The notes under the pieces are model-generated. The model was not told the DNA's origin. It ran no database searches and saw nothing but the letters and a program-made list of their open reading frames with translations. The position numbers were made by a program, and so were the translations under genes. Positions 48,670 through 57,100 of a stretch of DNA of 64,000 bases are shown piece by piece. This stretch comes from an uncultured Clostridia bacterium (GTDB lineage Bacteria; Bacillota; Clostridia; UBA1381). The stretch covers positions 1-64,000 of the forward strand of contig CAKSGG010000001.1 in NCBI GenBank assembly GCA_934454215.1, in the 5' to 3' direction. Each line of letters begins with the position of its first letter. Position 1 is the stretch's first letter.

Positions 48670-51600
48670 ATGAAAAAGACATTATCAGCCGTAATTGCAT
48701 TGGCAATGACGGTAAGCTCGGGCATAAACGGCATTGCACTGGCAGAAAATGATTTAACGGTAAACAGCTATTACGCTGACAGCAACGGAGTGTATTTTAC
48801 AATGCAGTCGGGAGTTTCGGGAGATGTGACGGCTGAAATTGACGGAAATACCGCAGGTGTTTCGGCAGATGGAACAAGACTGACGGTTATACCGTCCGAA
48901 AAAATATCAAGAAATACGGAGCATACCGTAACAATCAACGGAGTTTCAAAGAAATTTAAGCTTAACACGCTTTTTGAGGAAGATTTTGAAAACGATATAA
49001 CAGGCTGGACGGTAGACGATGCTGACGATGCAAAGAAAACCTACGGAGAAGAACTGACCCATGAAAACGGAAAGTTGAAAATTACGCAGGACGCATCCAA
49101 GAATGCGGCATATAAGGTATATTACGGCGGAGACGATACTCTGACAAGACAGGAGATGCTTAACTGGAGCGATTACTCAATTGATTATGATATTCAAATG
49201 ACAGGCGCAGACGGTTCAAAGGCTGACAGTTACCGACTGTTTACGGAAATGCTTTCAAATACAACGGGAATCGGAAATTCGACCGTAAGCGACGGCTATA
49301 CGTTTGTTTCAAGAAAGGGTGCGGCAGGCGGTTATCTTACAGGAATTTTAAGCGGTTCAAAGAGAGGTGACTTAAATGTATGGAGTACCGTTGATTTGGA
49401 CTATTCATCTGACGGATATGTAAAATACACATCTGAAAATCCGTCGTTCGATTCACTGACAGCGACAATATACGGAAGTGAACAGCGCATGGCTGTAAAC
49501 GGCGTGCCGTTCTTAAAGACAAACATGAACAGCGCCGGCAAAAAAGGAGCGTTCACGTTTGATATTTCGGGAAGTGCGTCATCGGCTTTGATAGATAACA
49601 TTGCGGTTTACAAGTTTGAGGATTTATCGGAAGAATTGGTTGTAGCGGGCTATTATGCCGACAGCAGAGGAATTTATTTTACGGTAAATAAAGAGGCGGG
49701 CGATATTTCCGCTGAGGTTGACGGAGCGGCGGCTGCTGTCAGTACGGACGGCAAAAGAGTTACGGTTATTCCGTCGGAAAAGCTTTCCGCTGATACTCTG
49801 CATACGGTTGTGATTAACGGTACAATAACAAGAAAATTTGTTCTTAATACGCTTTTTGCAGACGACTTTGAAAACGATATAACGGGCTGGACGGTAGATG
49901 ATGCTGATAAGGCAAAGGAAAATTACGGAGAAGAGCTGACCCATGAAAACGGAAAGTTAAAAATCACACAGGACGCATCCAAGAATGCGGCATATAAGGT
50001 ATATTACGGCGGAGACGATACTCTGACAAGACAGGAGATGCTTAACTGGAGCGATTACTCAATTGATTATGATATTCAAATGACAGGCGCAGACGGTTCA
50101 AAGGCTGACAGTTACCGACTGTTTACGGAAATGCTTTCAAATACAACGGGAATCGGAAATTCGACCGTAAGCGACGGCTATACGTTTGTTTCAAGAAAGG
50201 GTGCGGCAGGCGGTTATCTTACAGGAATTTTAAGCGGTTCAAAGAGAGGTGACTTAAATGTATGGAGTACCGTTGATTTGGACTATTCATCTGACGGATA
50301 TGTAAAATACACATCTGAAAATCCGTCGTTCGATTCACTGACAGCGACAATATACGGAAGTGAACAGCGCATGGCTGTAAACGGCGTGCCGTTCTTAAAG
50401 ACGAACATGAACAGCGCTGACAAAAAGGGAGCGTTCACGTTCGATATTTCGGGAAGTGCGTCATCGGCTTTGATAGATAACGTTGTTGTTTACAAGTTTG
50501 AGGATTTATCGGCTGAAGCGCAGATAACAGAATTTTTCGCTGACAAGGACGGAGTGTATTTTACGGCTGATTCAAGGGTAATCGGCGCTGAAATAACGCT
50601 TGACGGTGCGGATATGAACGCTGTATATTCAAAGGACGGAAAGAGCCTGTCGGTAAAGCCCGACAGCGGAATAAGCTTCGGTGATATACATACGGTTACA
50701 TTAAACGGAAAAACGTATATGTTCAGATTAAATGAAATATTGTCGGACAATTTCACAAATGATGTAAACGGCTGGAAATTCTTTGAGGACGGCGAGACAT
50801 TTACCGAAAAGAGCGTAAGCGATACGAGCTATTCAAAAATATCGCATGATTCAAACGGTTATCTTGTTTTGGACGGTAAAGGCAGCAACAAAGGCATATA
50901 CAGAATGTACTATGACGGAGCTGACGTATCGTTTGAGGATTTGCAGAAGCTGAAAAATTACACCGTGGATATTGATTTGGCAAACGCCGATTCAAACTTC
51001 CGTATGATGATAGATTTAAGAAATAATGAAAGAGGACATCTTTATAACAGAGACGATTCAACGGGAGAAGTAACTGGAGCAGCAAGCGGCGGATATACAT
51101 ATTTAATGAGAAAATGGACTGCAACATCGCCAAATTGCTGGTTTGCGGGAATTTACAGAAACGGATATAATCTGAGCGGCTGGAATTTATCAAATACGGC
51201 TAATCCGTCGGTTGATAAGCAGGCGGGCTTAGGTACGGCGTTGAGAATAGAAAACGATTTGTGCGGTAAAACGGCGTTCGGCAATATAAAGGCTCATGCT
51301 TACGGAAACACACAGAAAATGGAAGTAAACGGCAGTACAGTATTGACAGAGAGTCTGACAACAGCGGGGCAGGGTGCATTTGAGATTTCAGCGCCTGACA
51401 GCGCAAATCCGATTCTGATTGATAAAATATCGGTATATTCGTTTGAAGAGCTTCAGACGGGAATTGAAATTGAGGCATTGACAAAAACAGATAATTCCTT
51501 GACGGCAAGCATAAAGCTTGAAACGCTTGAACCTGTTTCGGGAACGTTAATATGCGCCGTATACGATTCTGACGGTAAGCTTTTGGGAGTAAAGACGGAC

Positions 51601-51732
51601 GACAGCTCAAAAACAAGTCTGACTGTAGACGGAGATATGAGCAAGGCGGCAAAGGTAAAGGCAATGCTGTGGCAGAGCATGGAAAATATAACTCCGATTT
51701 GCTCTTCGGCAGTAAAGACGGTTAATAATTAA
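48670..51732 (+). CDS. Secreted three-unit LamG/Ig-like binding protein with duplicated unit
   Basis: The protein has 1020 residues, with a signal peptide ending near GIALA. Three units of about 294 residues follow. Each has a short Ig-like domain (SYYADSNGVYFTMQS, GYYADSRGIYFTVNK, FFADKDGVYFTADS) and a LamG-like domain that ends in VYKFEDL or VYSFEEL. Units 1 and 2 are nearly identical, including at DNA level; unit 3 is diverged. The C-terminal module reads KVKAMLWQSMENITPI. No catalytic residues are recognised. It likely binds polysaccharide and is secreted. The ATG at 48670 is favoured by the GGTGAT just upstream; an ATG at 48658 is also in frame. Confidence 0.75.
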   Translation: MKKTLSAVIALAMTVSSGINGIALAENDLTVNSYYADSNGVYFTMQSGVSGDVTAEIDGNTAGVSADGTRLTVIPSEKISRNTEHTVTINGVSKKFKLNTLFEEDFENDITGWTVDDADDAKKTYGEELTHENGKLKITQDASKNAAYKVYYGGDDTLTRQEMLNWSDYSIDYDIQMTGADGSKADSYRLFTEMLSNTTGIGNSTVSDGYTFVSRKGAAGGYLTGILSGSKRGDLNVWSTVDLDYSSDGYVKYTSENPSFDSLTATIYGSEQRMAVNGVPFLKTNMNSAGKKGAFTFDISGSASSALIDNIAVYKFEDLSEELVVAGYYADSRGIYFTVNKEAGDISAEVDGAAAAVSTDGKRVTVIPSEKLSADTLHTVVINGTITRKFVLNTLFADDFENDITGWTVDDADKAKENYGEELTHENGKLKITQDASKNAAYKVYYGGDDTLTRQEMLNWSDYSIDYDIQMTGADGSKADSYRLFTEMLSNTTGIGNSTVSDGYTFVSRKGAAGGYLTGILSGSKRGDLNVWSTVDLDYSSDGYVKYTSENPSFDSLTATIYGSEQRMAVNGVPFLKTNMNSADKKGAFTFDISGSASSALIDNVVVYKFEDLSAEAQITEFFADKDGVYFTADSRVIGAEITLDGADMNAVYSKDGKSLSVKPDSGISFGDIHTVTLNGKTYMFRLNEILSDNFTNDVNGWKFFEDGETFTEKSVSDTSYSKISHDSNGYLVLDGKGSNKGIYRMYYDGADVSFEDLQKLKNYTVDIDLANADSNFRMMIDLRNNERGHLYNRDDSTGEVTGAASGGYTYLMRKWTATSPNCWFAGIYRNGYNLSGWNLSNTANPSVDKQAGLGTALRIENDLCGKTAFGNIKAHAYGNTQKMEVNGSTVLTESLTTAGQGAFEISAPDSANPILIDKISVYSFEELQTGIEIEALTKTDNSLTASIKLETLEPVSGTLICAVYDSDGKLLGVKTDDSSKTSLTVDGDMSKAAKVKAMLWQSMENITPICSSAVKTVNN
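49087..49520 (+). repeat. Identical in-gene tandem repeat, copy 1
   Basis: These 434 bases are, as far as I can read, identical to 49969-50402, with an offset of 882 bases (294 codons). Similarity continues less perfectly from about 48982 to 49630. It is the first LamG-like unit of the surface protein. Confidence 0.9.
49969..50402 (+). repeat. Identical in-gene tandem repeat, copy 2
   Basis: This is the second copy of the 434-base block starting at 49087, in the same frame. The flanks (about 49864-50512) keep high similarity with scattered substitutions, for example at the codons after 50402. Confidence 0.9.
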
Positions 51733-51748
51733 AATGTCGGGGAATTTA

Positions 51749-53125
51749 ATGAAAAGAATAATTAATTTTGGATTATGTATTATTACGGCTGTAACGGCGT
51801 GTGCGGTGAGTGTTTCCGCATACGCCGCACCATCAACCTTCGGCGATGAAAACGGGTATTTGTCCGATTTGTATTATGCGAATTTCCAGAAGGATATTTA
51901 TAAATATGATTTCAGGGGAACAGAAAATTATTCGGCTGAAAATAAAGCGTGGTCGGAGCATTGCTATCATTCGTATTATGCGGACAGAAAAGGAATATAT
52001 TTTCGTCTGAACGTACCGTTTGAGGCTCCGAAAAATGCGGCGGTTGACGGAAAAACGGCAAGTCTTTCATTTGCCGACAGCGGAAAAACGCTGATTGTTA
52101 CGCCGAGTAATATGCTTGATACCGATACCGTTCACAGCGTGGTTATGGACGGAAATGAAACGGCGGCGTTTGAATTAAAGTCTTTAATGTACGACGATTT
52201 TTCGGACGGTACGGGAAACTGGGGCTTTGACAGCAGTGTAAATCCAAGCTCCTATTCGGCGGCTGTTTCGGACAATAACGGACAAATGATATTGTCAACC
52301 ACGGCGCAAAGTAATTATAGCTGCCGTGTATTTAACGGCTCCGTTTGGGAGGAAGCCGAAAAATGGCGGGATTATACCGTGGATTTTGATATTGCAAATA
52401 CGTCGTCGGATTTCAGAATGTTTGTCGATATGCACAGCAATACGGTCAAGACAACGGACGTATCAGCCGACAGCTGCACCTTTATGATACGGAGCTTTTC
52501 ATCGGGGTGGTATCTGGGAATTTTGAACAGTCCTAAGCGTTATAATTTTAATGTCTGGGAAATGGCGTCAAATGAAAACAGCTTGGGCAAATATATTTAT
52601 ACGAACGAAAATCCGTCGGCACAGGACTGCTACGGAAATATAACGGCATCGGTGTACGGTGATAATCAGTATCTTAACATAAACGGCAGACAGATTGTTT
52701 CGTCAAGGCTTACAACGGGCACAAAGGGAGCGTTTACATTAGATATTGCAGGGTCGCCGAACCCGCTTGTTATTGATTCGGTAAGAGCTTATACGTTTGT
52801 AAACTATGCGGATTCGGGCAGCTTTAAGAGTGAAGCTATAATAATAAAATCCGCTGTATGCTCAGATAATGCGGTTGAAATAAACATGGAATTTTCAAGC
52901 GCCGCAGATAAAATAACGGGAAAGCTTATTGCGGCGGTTTATTCGGACAGCGGTGAGTTAATCGGCGTATCCGAAAAGGTTAAAGCCGCAAAAACGGACA
53001 GCATATCGGTTTCGGTTGACGCCGATAAGCTCAGCAGTGCTGTCAGCGTAAAGGTAATGTGCTGGGACGAATTTGAAAATATGCAGCCCCGATTGGGGTA
53101 TGCTGTATCGAATGTGGAAAAGTAA
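51749..53125 (+). CDS. Secreted single-unit LamG/Ig-like binding protein
   Basis: The protein has 458 residues from the ATG at 51749 (GGGGA lies five bases upstream; an in-frame ATG at 51734 lacks a site). A signal peptide ends at AYA. The mature N-terminus is STFGDENGYLSDLYY, which resembles that of the protein at 57101. An Ig-like domain with HSYYADRKGIYFRLNVPF follows, then a LamG-like domain (about 140-360, KAFT-like GAFTLDIAG near its end) and the C-terminal module ending VSVKVMCWDEFENMQP. It appears to be a one-unit relative of the protein just upstream and probably binds the same polymer. Confidence 0.75.
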   Translation: MKRIINFGLCIITAVTACAVSVSAYAAPSTFGDENGYLSDLYYANFQKDIYKYDFRGTENYSAENKAWSEHCYHSYYADRKGIYFRLNVPFEAPKNAAVDGKTASLSFADSGKTLIVTPSNMLDTDTVHSVVMDGNETAAFELKSLMYDDFSDGTGNWGFDSSVNPSSYSAAVSDNNGQMILSTTAQSNYSCRVFNGSVWEEAEKWRDYTVDFDIANTSSDFRMFVDMHSNTVKTTDVSADSCTFMIRSFSSGWYLGILNSPKRYNFNVWEMASNENSLGKYIYTNENPSAQDCYGNITASVYGDNQYLNINGRQIVSSRLTTGTKGAFTLDIAGSPNPLVIDSVRAYTFVNYADSGSFKSEAIIIKSAVCSDNAVEINMEFSSAADKITGKLIAAVYSDSGELIGVSEKVKAAKTDSISVSVDADKLSSAVSVKVMCWDEFENMQPRLGYAVSNVEK

Positions 53126-53129
53126 CAGA

Positions 53130-53158
53130 AGGAAAGCGGAAAATTGACCCGCTTTCTT
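53130..53158 (+). promoter_or_regulatory. Intercistronic hairpin without T run
   Basis: AGGAAAGCGG (53130-53139) pairs with CCGCTTTCTT (53149-53158), ten positions with one G-T wobble and a nine-base loop. It lies just after the LamG protein stop and before the SLH-array gene. No long T run follows. Confidence 0.6.
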
Positions 53159-53201
53159 CACGTATTACAAGGAATTATTATGGAAAGGTTACGGATGCTT
53201 T

Positions 53202-56200
53202 ATGAAAAGAATAATTTGCTTATGGCTTACACTGTGTATGGTGACAATAAACGCTGTATGCGTGTCGGCGGAGAATGTCGGAATAAGTGATTTCGGAGCA
53301 AGCCGTCATGCGGTTTGGCTTACTCTGGAGAATGAAGCCGAAAATGTCAATGTGTATATCAACGGGAAAACGGAAGAGGCTGTTTCTGACGGAACGAACA
53401 TATCTGTAAAGCTGTCCGAAGCCTTGAAAACTGATAATCGGTATACATTGGTTGTCAATGCGGACGGCGAGAGTACGGCGCTGAATTTTATTTTAAAATC
53501 AAAGTTCAGCGATGAGTTTTCGGACGGTATTGACGGCTGGACTTTTGCAAATCCGCAGGACGCCGAATCAAAATACGGCGGAAAAATCAATCATGAAAAC
53601 GGAAAACTGAAACTTGAAACCTCGTCTGCTTTAAATTATGCCTACAGGCTGTATTATGACGGAGCAGACAACCCGTTTTCGTCGATGTCGTCATGGAAGG
53701 ATTATACCGTAGATATTGATTTGGATATACCGTCGTCAAATTACAGATTTTATCTGGATTTGCTCAATAACACAGCAGACGATACAAACAAAGCCGCAGA
53801 CGGATATACTTATATGGTCAGAACATCTCCCATGGGCGGTTGGTTTGCCGGTATTATGCAGAATAATTACCGTTACGGATTTAATGTGTGGAGTACAAGC
53901 GATATAGATAACCCATCGGGATATATAAAATATCTTTCAAGCAATCCGCAGACGGCAAACATTACCGCACAGGTTAAAGACAATGTTCAGACGATGTACA
54001 TAAACGGTGAAAGAACGGTGGCAACCGAATTTGATTCTGCCGAAAGCGGCGGCTTTACGATGGATATAGCGGGCAGCAGCAGCGCCGTTTATATAGATTC
54101 GGTATACGTGTACGAGTGTTTATACGAATCTGCAAACGATATTCCGTATGCGGAAAATCCGTCTGTGTCGGGCAGTATAAAAGAGGGAAACACCTTAAAG
54201 GGAAACTATGTATATAAGAATAACGATAATATAGAGGAGGAAGGTACTCAGTTTGCATGGTATGCAAGCGATACGTCTGACGGTATATTTGAACGGATTG
54301 AGAACGAAACGGGTGATACGCTGTATATAACGGCAGACTATGCCGATAAATATATAAAATTTTCGGTAAAGCCGATAGCAAAGGGCGGAATTGAAGGACT
54401 TGAGGTTTTCAGCGGTGTTCTTACGCCCTTGCGAAAGCCGTATGCCGATAATGTCAAAATAAGCGGAACTGCGGCGGCAGGTGCGGTTTTGAATGGCAGT
54501 TATGAATATTATGACGAAAACGGAGATGAAGAAAGCGAATCCGTATATGCGTGGTATATAAGCGAAAACGAGGACGGACCGTATTCCGTTATTGACGGTG
54601 AAAAGGAAATGACGTATACGGTCAGAAATACGGATAAGGGAAAATATATTAAATTCGGAGTTACTCCCATATCGTCAGAAGAGCCATTTGAGGGCGGCGA
54701 GGTTCTGAGCGAATGTATCTATATAGAAAATTCCGTAAAGCTTGTAAATGCCTCTGCGTCGAGAGACAGTATAACGATGGATATTCTCGGCGTTTATCTC
54801 GGCGGAATAAAGACGTATATAAACGGCGAGGGGGCGGCTTGCAGTGCTGACGGTGCGACGGTTACGGTTACGCCTAAGGAAAGCCTTTCATGTGAAAAGC
54901 CGTATATTATAGCGGTGGAAACAGAGGAGCAGACAATTTATATAAAATTAAGCTTTGACGTTATGGTCGATGATGATTTTGAACGGTATGAAAATTCGGC
55001 GGCGTTAAAGCAGAGCTGGACAGGCGGAGTATTTTCGCTGACCGAAAAGGACGGAAATAAGCTTCTATGCCTTAAGCCGAGCAGTACGCCGATGCGCAGT
55101 AATCTGTATTCGGTTTGGGAACAGCTTGCATGGAGGGATTACTGCGTTGAATTTGATATTTTAAACGATGACGCAGATTTTGCGCTGTATATTGACGGAC
55201 TGTTTGACAGTACTGACGGATATACCGCATTTATCAGAAATTACACGATGCTTACGACAACGTACTGGACGGGCGTATATAAATATTCGCAGTATTCCGA
55301 TGTAATAAATCACGGAACACTGGGTGCGGGAAAAGAAACGGATTATATGATGCCTATTGTTCCGCCCGATATGCCGATGCGCATGAGCTGTATGTTCGGC
55401 AGCGATAAACAGTCGGCGGCGATAAACGGACGGGTTATAAAGCAGACAAATATGACGGGACATGAATCAGGATATACGGGATTTAGAATACTCCGCCCGG
55501 GTGCTGAAGACACACGAAACGTTTATCTTGATAACATATTAATATATAAAAGCAATTTGGAATTGATGAGCGACGGTATACCCGTTGTCAGCGATGTTAA
55601 GATTAACGGAACTGTTGAAAAAGGCGGGAAATTATCGGCGGCTTATACATATTCTCATACGGTGAAAAGCATAGCTGAGGCGGAGCACAAATACCGCTGG
55701 CTTTATTCGGACAGTGCCGATGGCGAATATTTGCCCATAGAAAATGCCGACGGCAGAGAATACATTGTCGGTGAAGAATATGCGGATAAATTTATCAAGG
55801 TTGAAATAACTCCTTGCGACATAAATTCGGCAGAGGGTATTGCGGTACTGTCACGGTATGTATGCAGTGAAAGAGCGCCCGAGGCGGAAAACGTGGGGAT
55901 AGACGGAATTGCGGCGGCAGGCGAAAAAATAAAAGGAAAATATGATTTCAAAGACTATAATTTCGATAAAGAGGGAGAATCGAAATACCGCTGGCTGCAT
56001 ACCGATAAAAACGGAGAAAATCCCGTTCCGATAAGCAACGCCGATTCGCTTGAATATACGGTTGCGGATTCGGATATGGGGAAATATTTGGTGTTTGAGG
56101 TTGAGCCTGCGTCGGAAAATCCTCCGCAGAGCGGAAACAAATATTACAGCGAGCCTGTTTATATATATTACCGTCCGACAGCGGAAAACGTTTCGATAAA

Positions 56201-57065
56201 GGAAAAAAGTACGGGCTTGTACGTAGGTGAGTATACGTATACTCATAAGGACAGACTTGCCGAGGGCGAAAGCAAGTACGAATGGTACATAAACGGCAGC
56301 CTTATTTCTAATGAAAAGACCTGTTATATAAACGGCGGCAGCGGCAGACTGGAGTTTCGTGTAACGCCCGTAACGGAAAAAAACAAAATTGCAGGAGCAA
56401 CGGAAACGACGTTCAAAATATTATCAACGGGCAGCGGCGGCGGAACGGGCGGCGGAGGCGGAGGCAGTAATGTGCAAATCAGAGTTGTTACTCCGCAGGC
56501 AACGGCAAACCCTGCTCCGACACTTTCGGTATGCCCCGATTTGGAGGGCTTTTGGGGCAGAGAAAGCGCTGAAAAAATGATGTCGTTTGGAATAATGAAG
56601 CCCGACGAGAAAAATATGTTTTGTCCGCAGGTTATAATAAACCGCGCCGAATTTACGGACTGCATTATAAAAACGCTCGGACTGACAAAGAGCGTATATA
56701 ACAACGGCTTTGAAGATATATCCGCCGGCGATTGGTTTGCGGATTCGGTTCAGACAGCACTTGACAGGGGATTTATAAGCAAGGATACATATTTCAATCC
56801 GTATAGGTCGATAACCAGAGAGGAAGCGGCAAAGATTACGGCAAACGCCTTGAATTTCTCTTTGAACAATACCGATTCGGCAGGAGCTTACAGAGATAAA
56901 GCGGATATATCGGATTGGGCGGTTAAATACGTGTCTGCGTGCACGGCTGAGGGAATTATGAACGGCGATGAAAATTTGAACTTTATGCCTAAAAAGAATA
57001 TTACCCGTGCCGAAACGGCGGCGCTTTTATGCAAGGCTTATGATAAGCTTTATGCGGCAAAATAA
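53202..57065 (+). CDS. SLH-anchored LamG/Ig-like surface protein, second locus
   Basis: The protein has 1287 residues. The signal peptide ends near VSA. An Ig-like domain (about 25-105) and LamG-like domain (to 310) are followed by two Ig-like repeats of the type GTAAAGAVLNGSYEYYDENGD. A second Ig/LamG pair covers about 505-785, and three more Ig-like repeats (about 790-1075, such as KYRWLYSDSADGEYLPIENA) follow. A glycine-rich linker (about 1077-1090) leads to three SLH repeats (NRAEFTDCIIKTL, TREEAAKITANAL, TRAETAALLCKAY). It should be fixed to the wall and display binding modules. The build parallels the protein at 30558, but the Ig-like repeat type differs. GAAAGGTTACGG precedes the ATG. 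Confidence 0.83.
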   Translation: MKRIICLWLTLCMVTINAVCVSAENVGISDFGASRHAVWLTLENEAENVNVYINGKTEEAVSDGTNISVKLSEALKTDNRYTLVVNADGESTALNFILKSKFSDEFSDGIDGWTFANPQDAESKYGGKINHENGKLKLETSSALNYAYRLYYDGADNPFSSMSSWKDYTVDIDLDIPSSNYRFYLDLLNNTADDTNKAADGYTYMVRTSPMGGWFAGIMQNNYRYGFNVWSTSDIDNPSGYIKYLSSNPQTANITAQVKDNVQTMYINGERTVATEFDSAESGGFTMDIAGSSSAVYIDSVYVYECLYESANDIPYAENPSVSGSIKEGNTLKGNYVYKNNDNIEEEGTQFAWYASDTSDGIFERIENETGDTLYITADYADKYIKFSVKPIAKGGIEGLEVFSGVLTPLRKPYADNVKISGTAAAGAVLNGSYEYYDENGDEESESVYAWYISENEDGPYSVIDGEKEMTYTVRNTDKGKYIKFGVTPISSEEPFEGGEVLSECIYIENSVKLVNASASRDSITMDILGVYLGGIKTYINGEGAACSADGATVTVTPKESLSCEKPYIIAVETEEQTIYIKLSFDVMVDDDFERYENSAALKQSWTGGVFSLTEKDGNKLLCLKPSSTPMRSNLYSVWEQLAWRDYCVEFDILNDDADFALYIDGLFDSTDGYTAFIRNYTMLTTTYWTGVYKYSQYSDVINHGTLGAGKETDYMMPIVPPDMPMRMSCMFGSDKQSAAINGRVIKQTNMTGHESGYTGFRILRPGAEDTRNVYLDNILIYKSNLELMSDGIPVVSDVKINGTVEKGGKLSAAYTYSHTVKSIAEAEHKYRWLYSDSADGEYLPIENADGREYIVGEEYADKFIKVEITPCDINSAEGIAVLSRYVCSERAPEAENVGIDGIAAAGEKIKGKYDFKDYNFDKEGESKYRWLHTDKNGENPVPISNADSLEYTVADSDMGKYLVFEVEPASENPPQSGNKYYSEPVYIYYRPTAENVSIKEKSTGLYVGEYTYTHKDRLAEGESKYEWYINGSLISNEKTCYINGGSGRLEFRVTPVTEKNKIAGATETTFKILSTGSGGGTGGGGGGSNVQIRVVTPQATANPAPTLSVCPDLEGFWGRESAEKMMSFGIMKPDEKNMFCPQVIINRAEFTDCIIKTLGLTKSVYNNGFEDISAGDWFADSVQTALDRGFISKDTYFNPYRSITREEAAKITANALNFSLNNTDSAGAYRDKADISDWAVKYVSACTAEGIMNGDENLNFMPKKNITRAETAALLCKAYDKLYAAK

Positions 57066-57100
57066 TTTGAACCGAAACGAAGGGAGTTTGTGACATAAAA

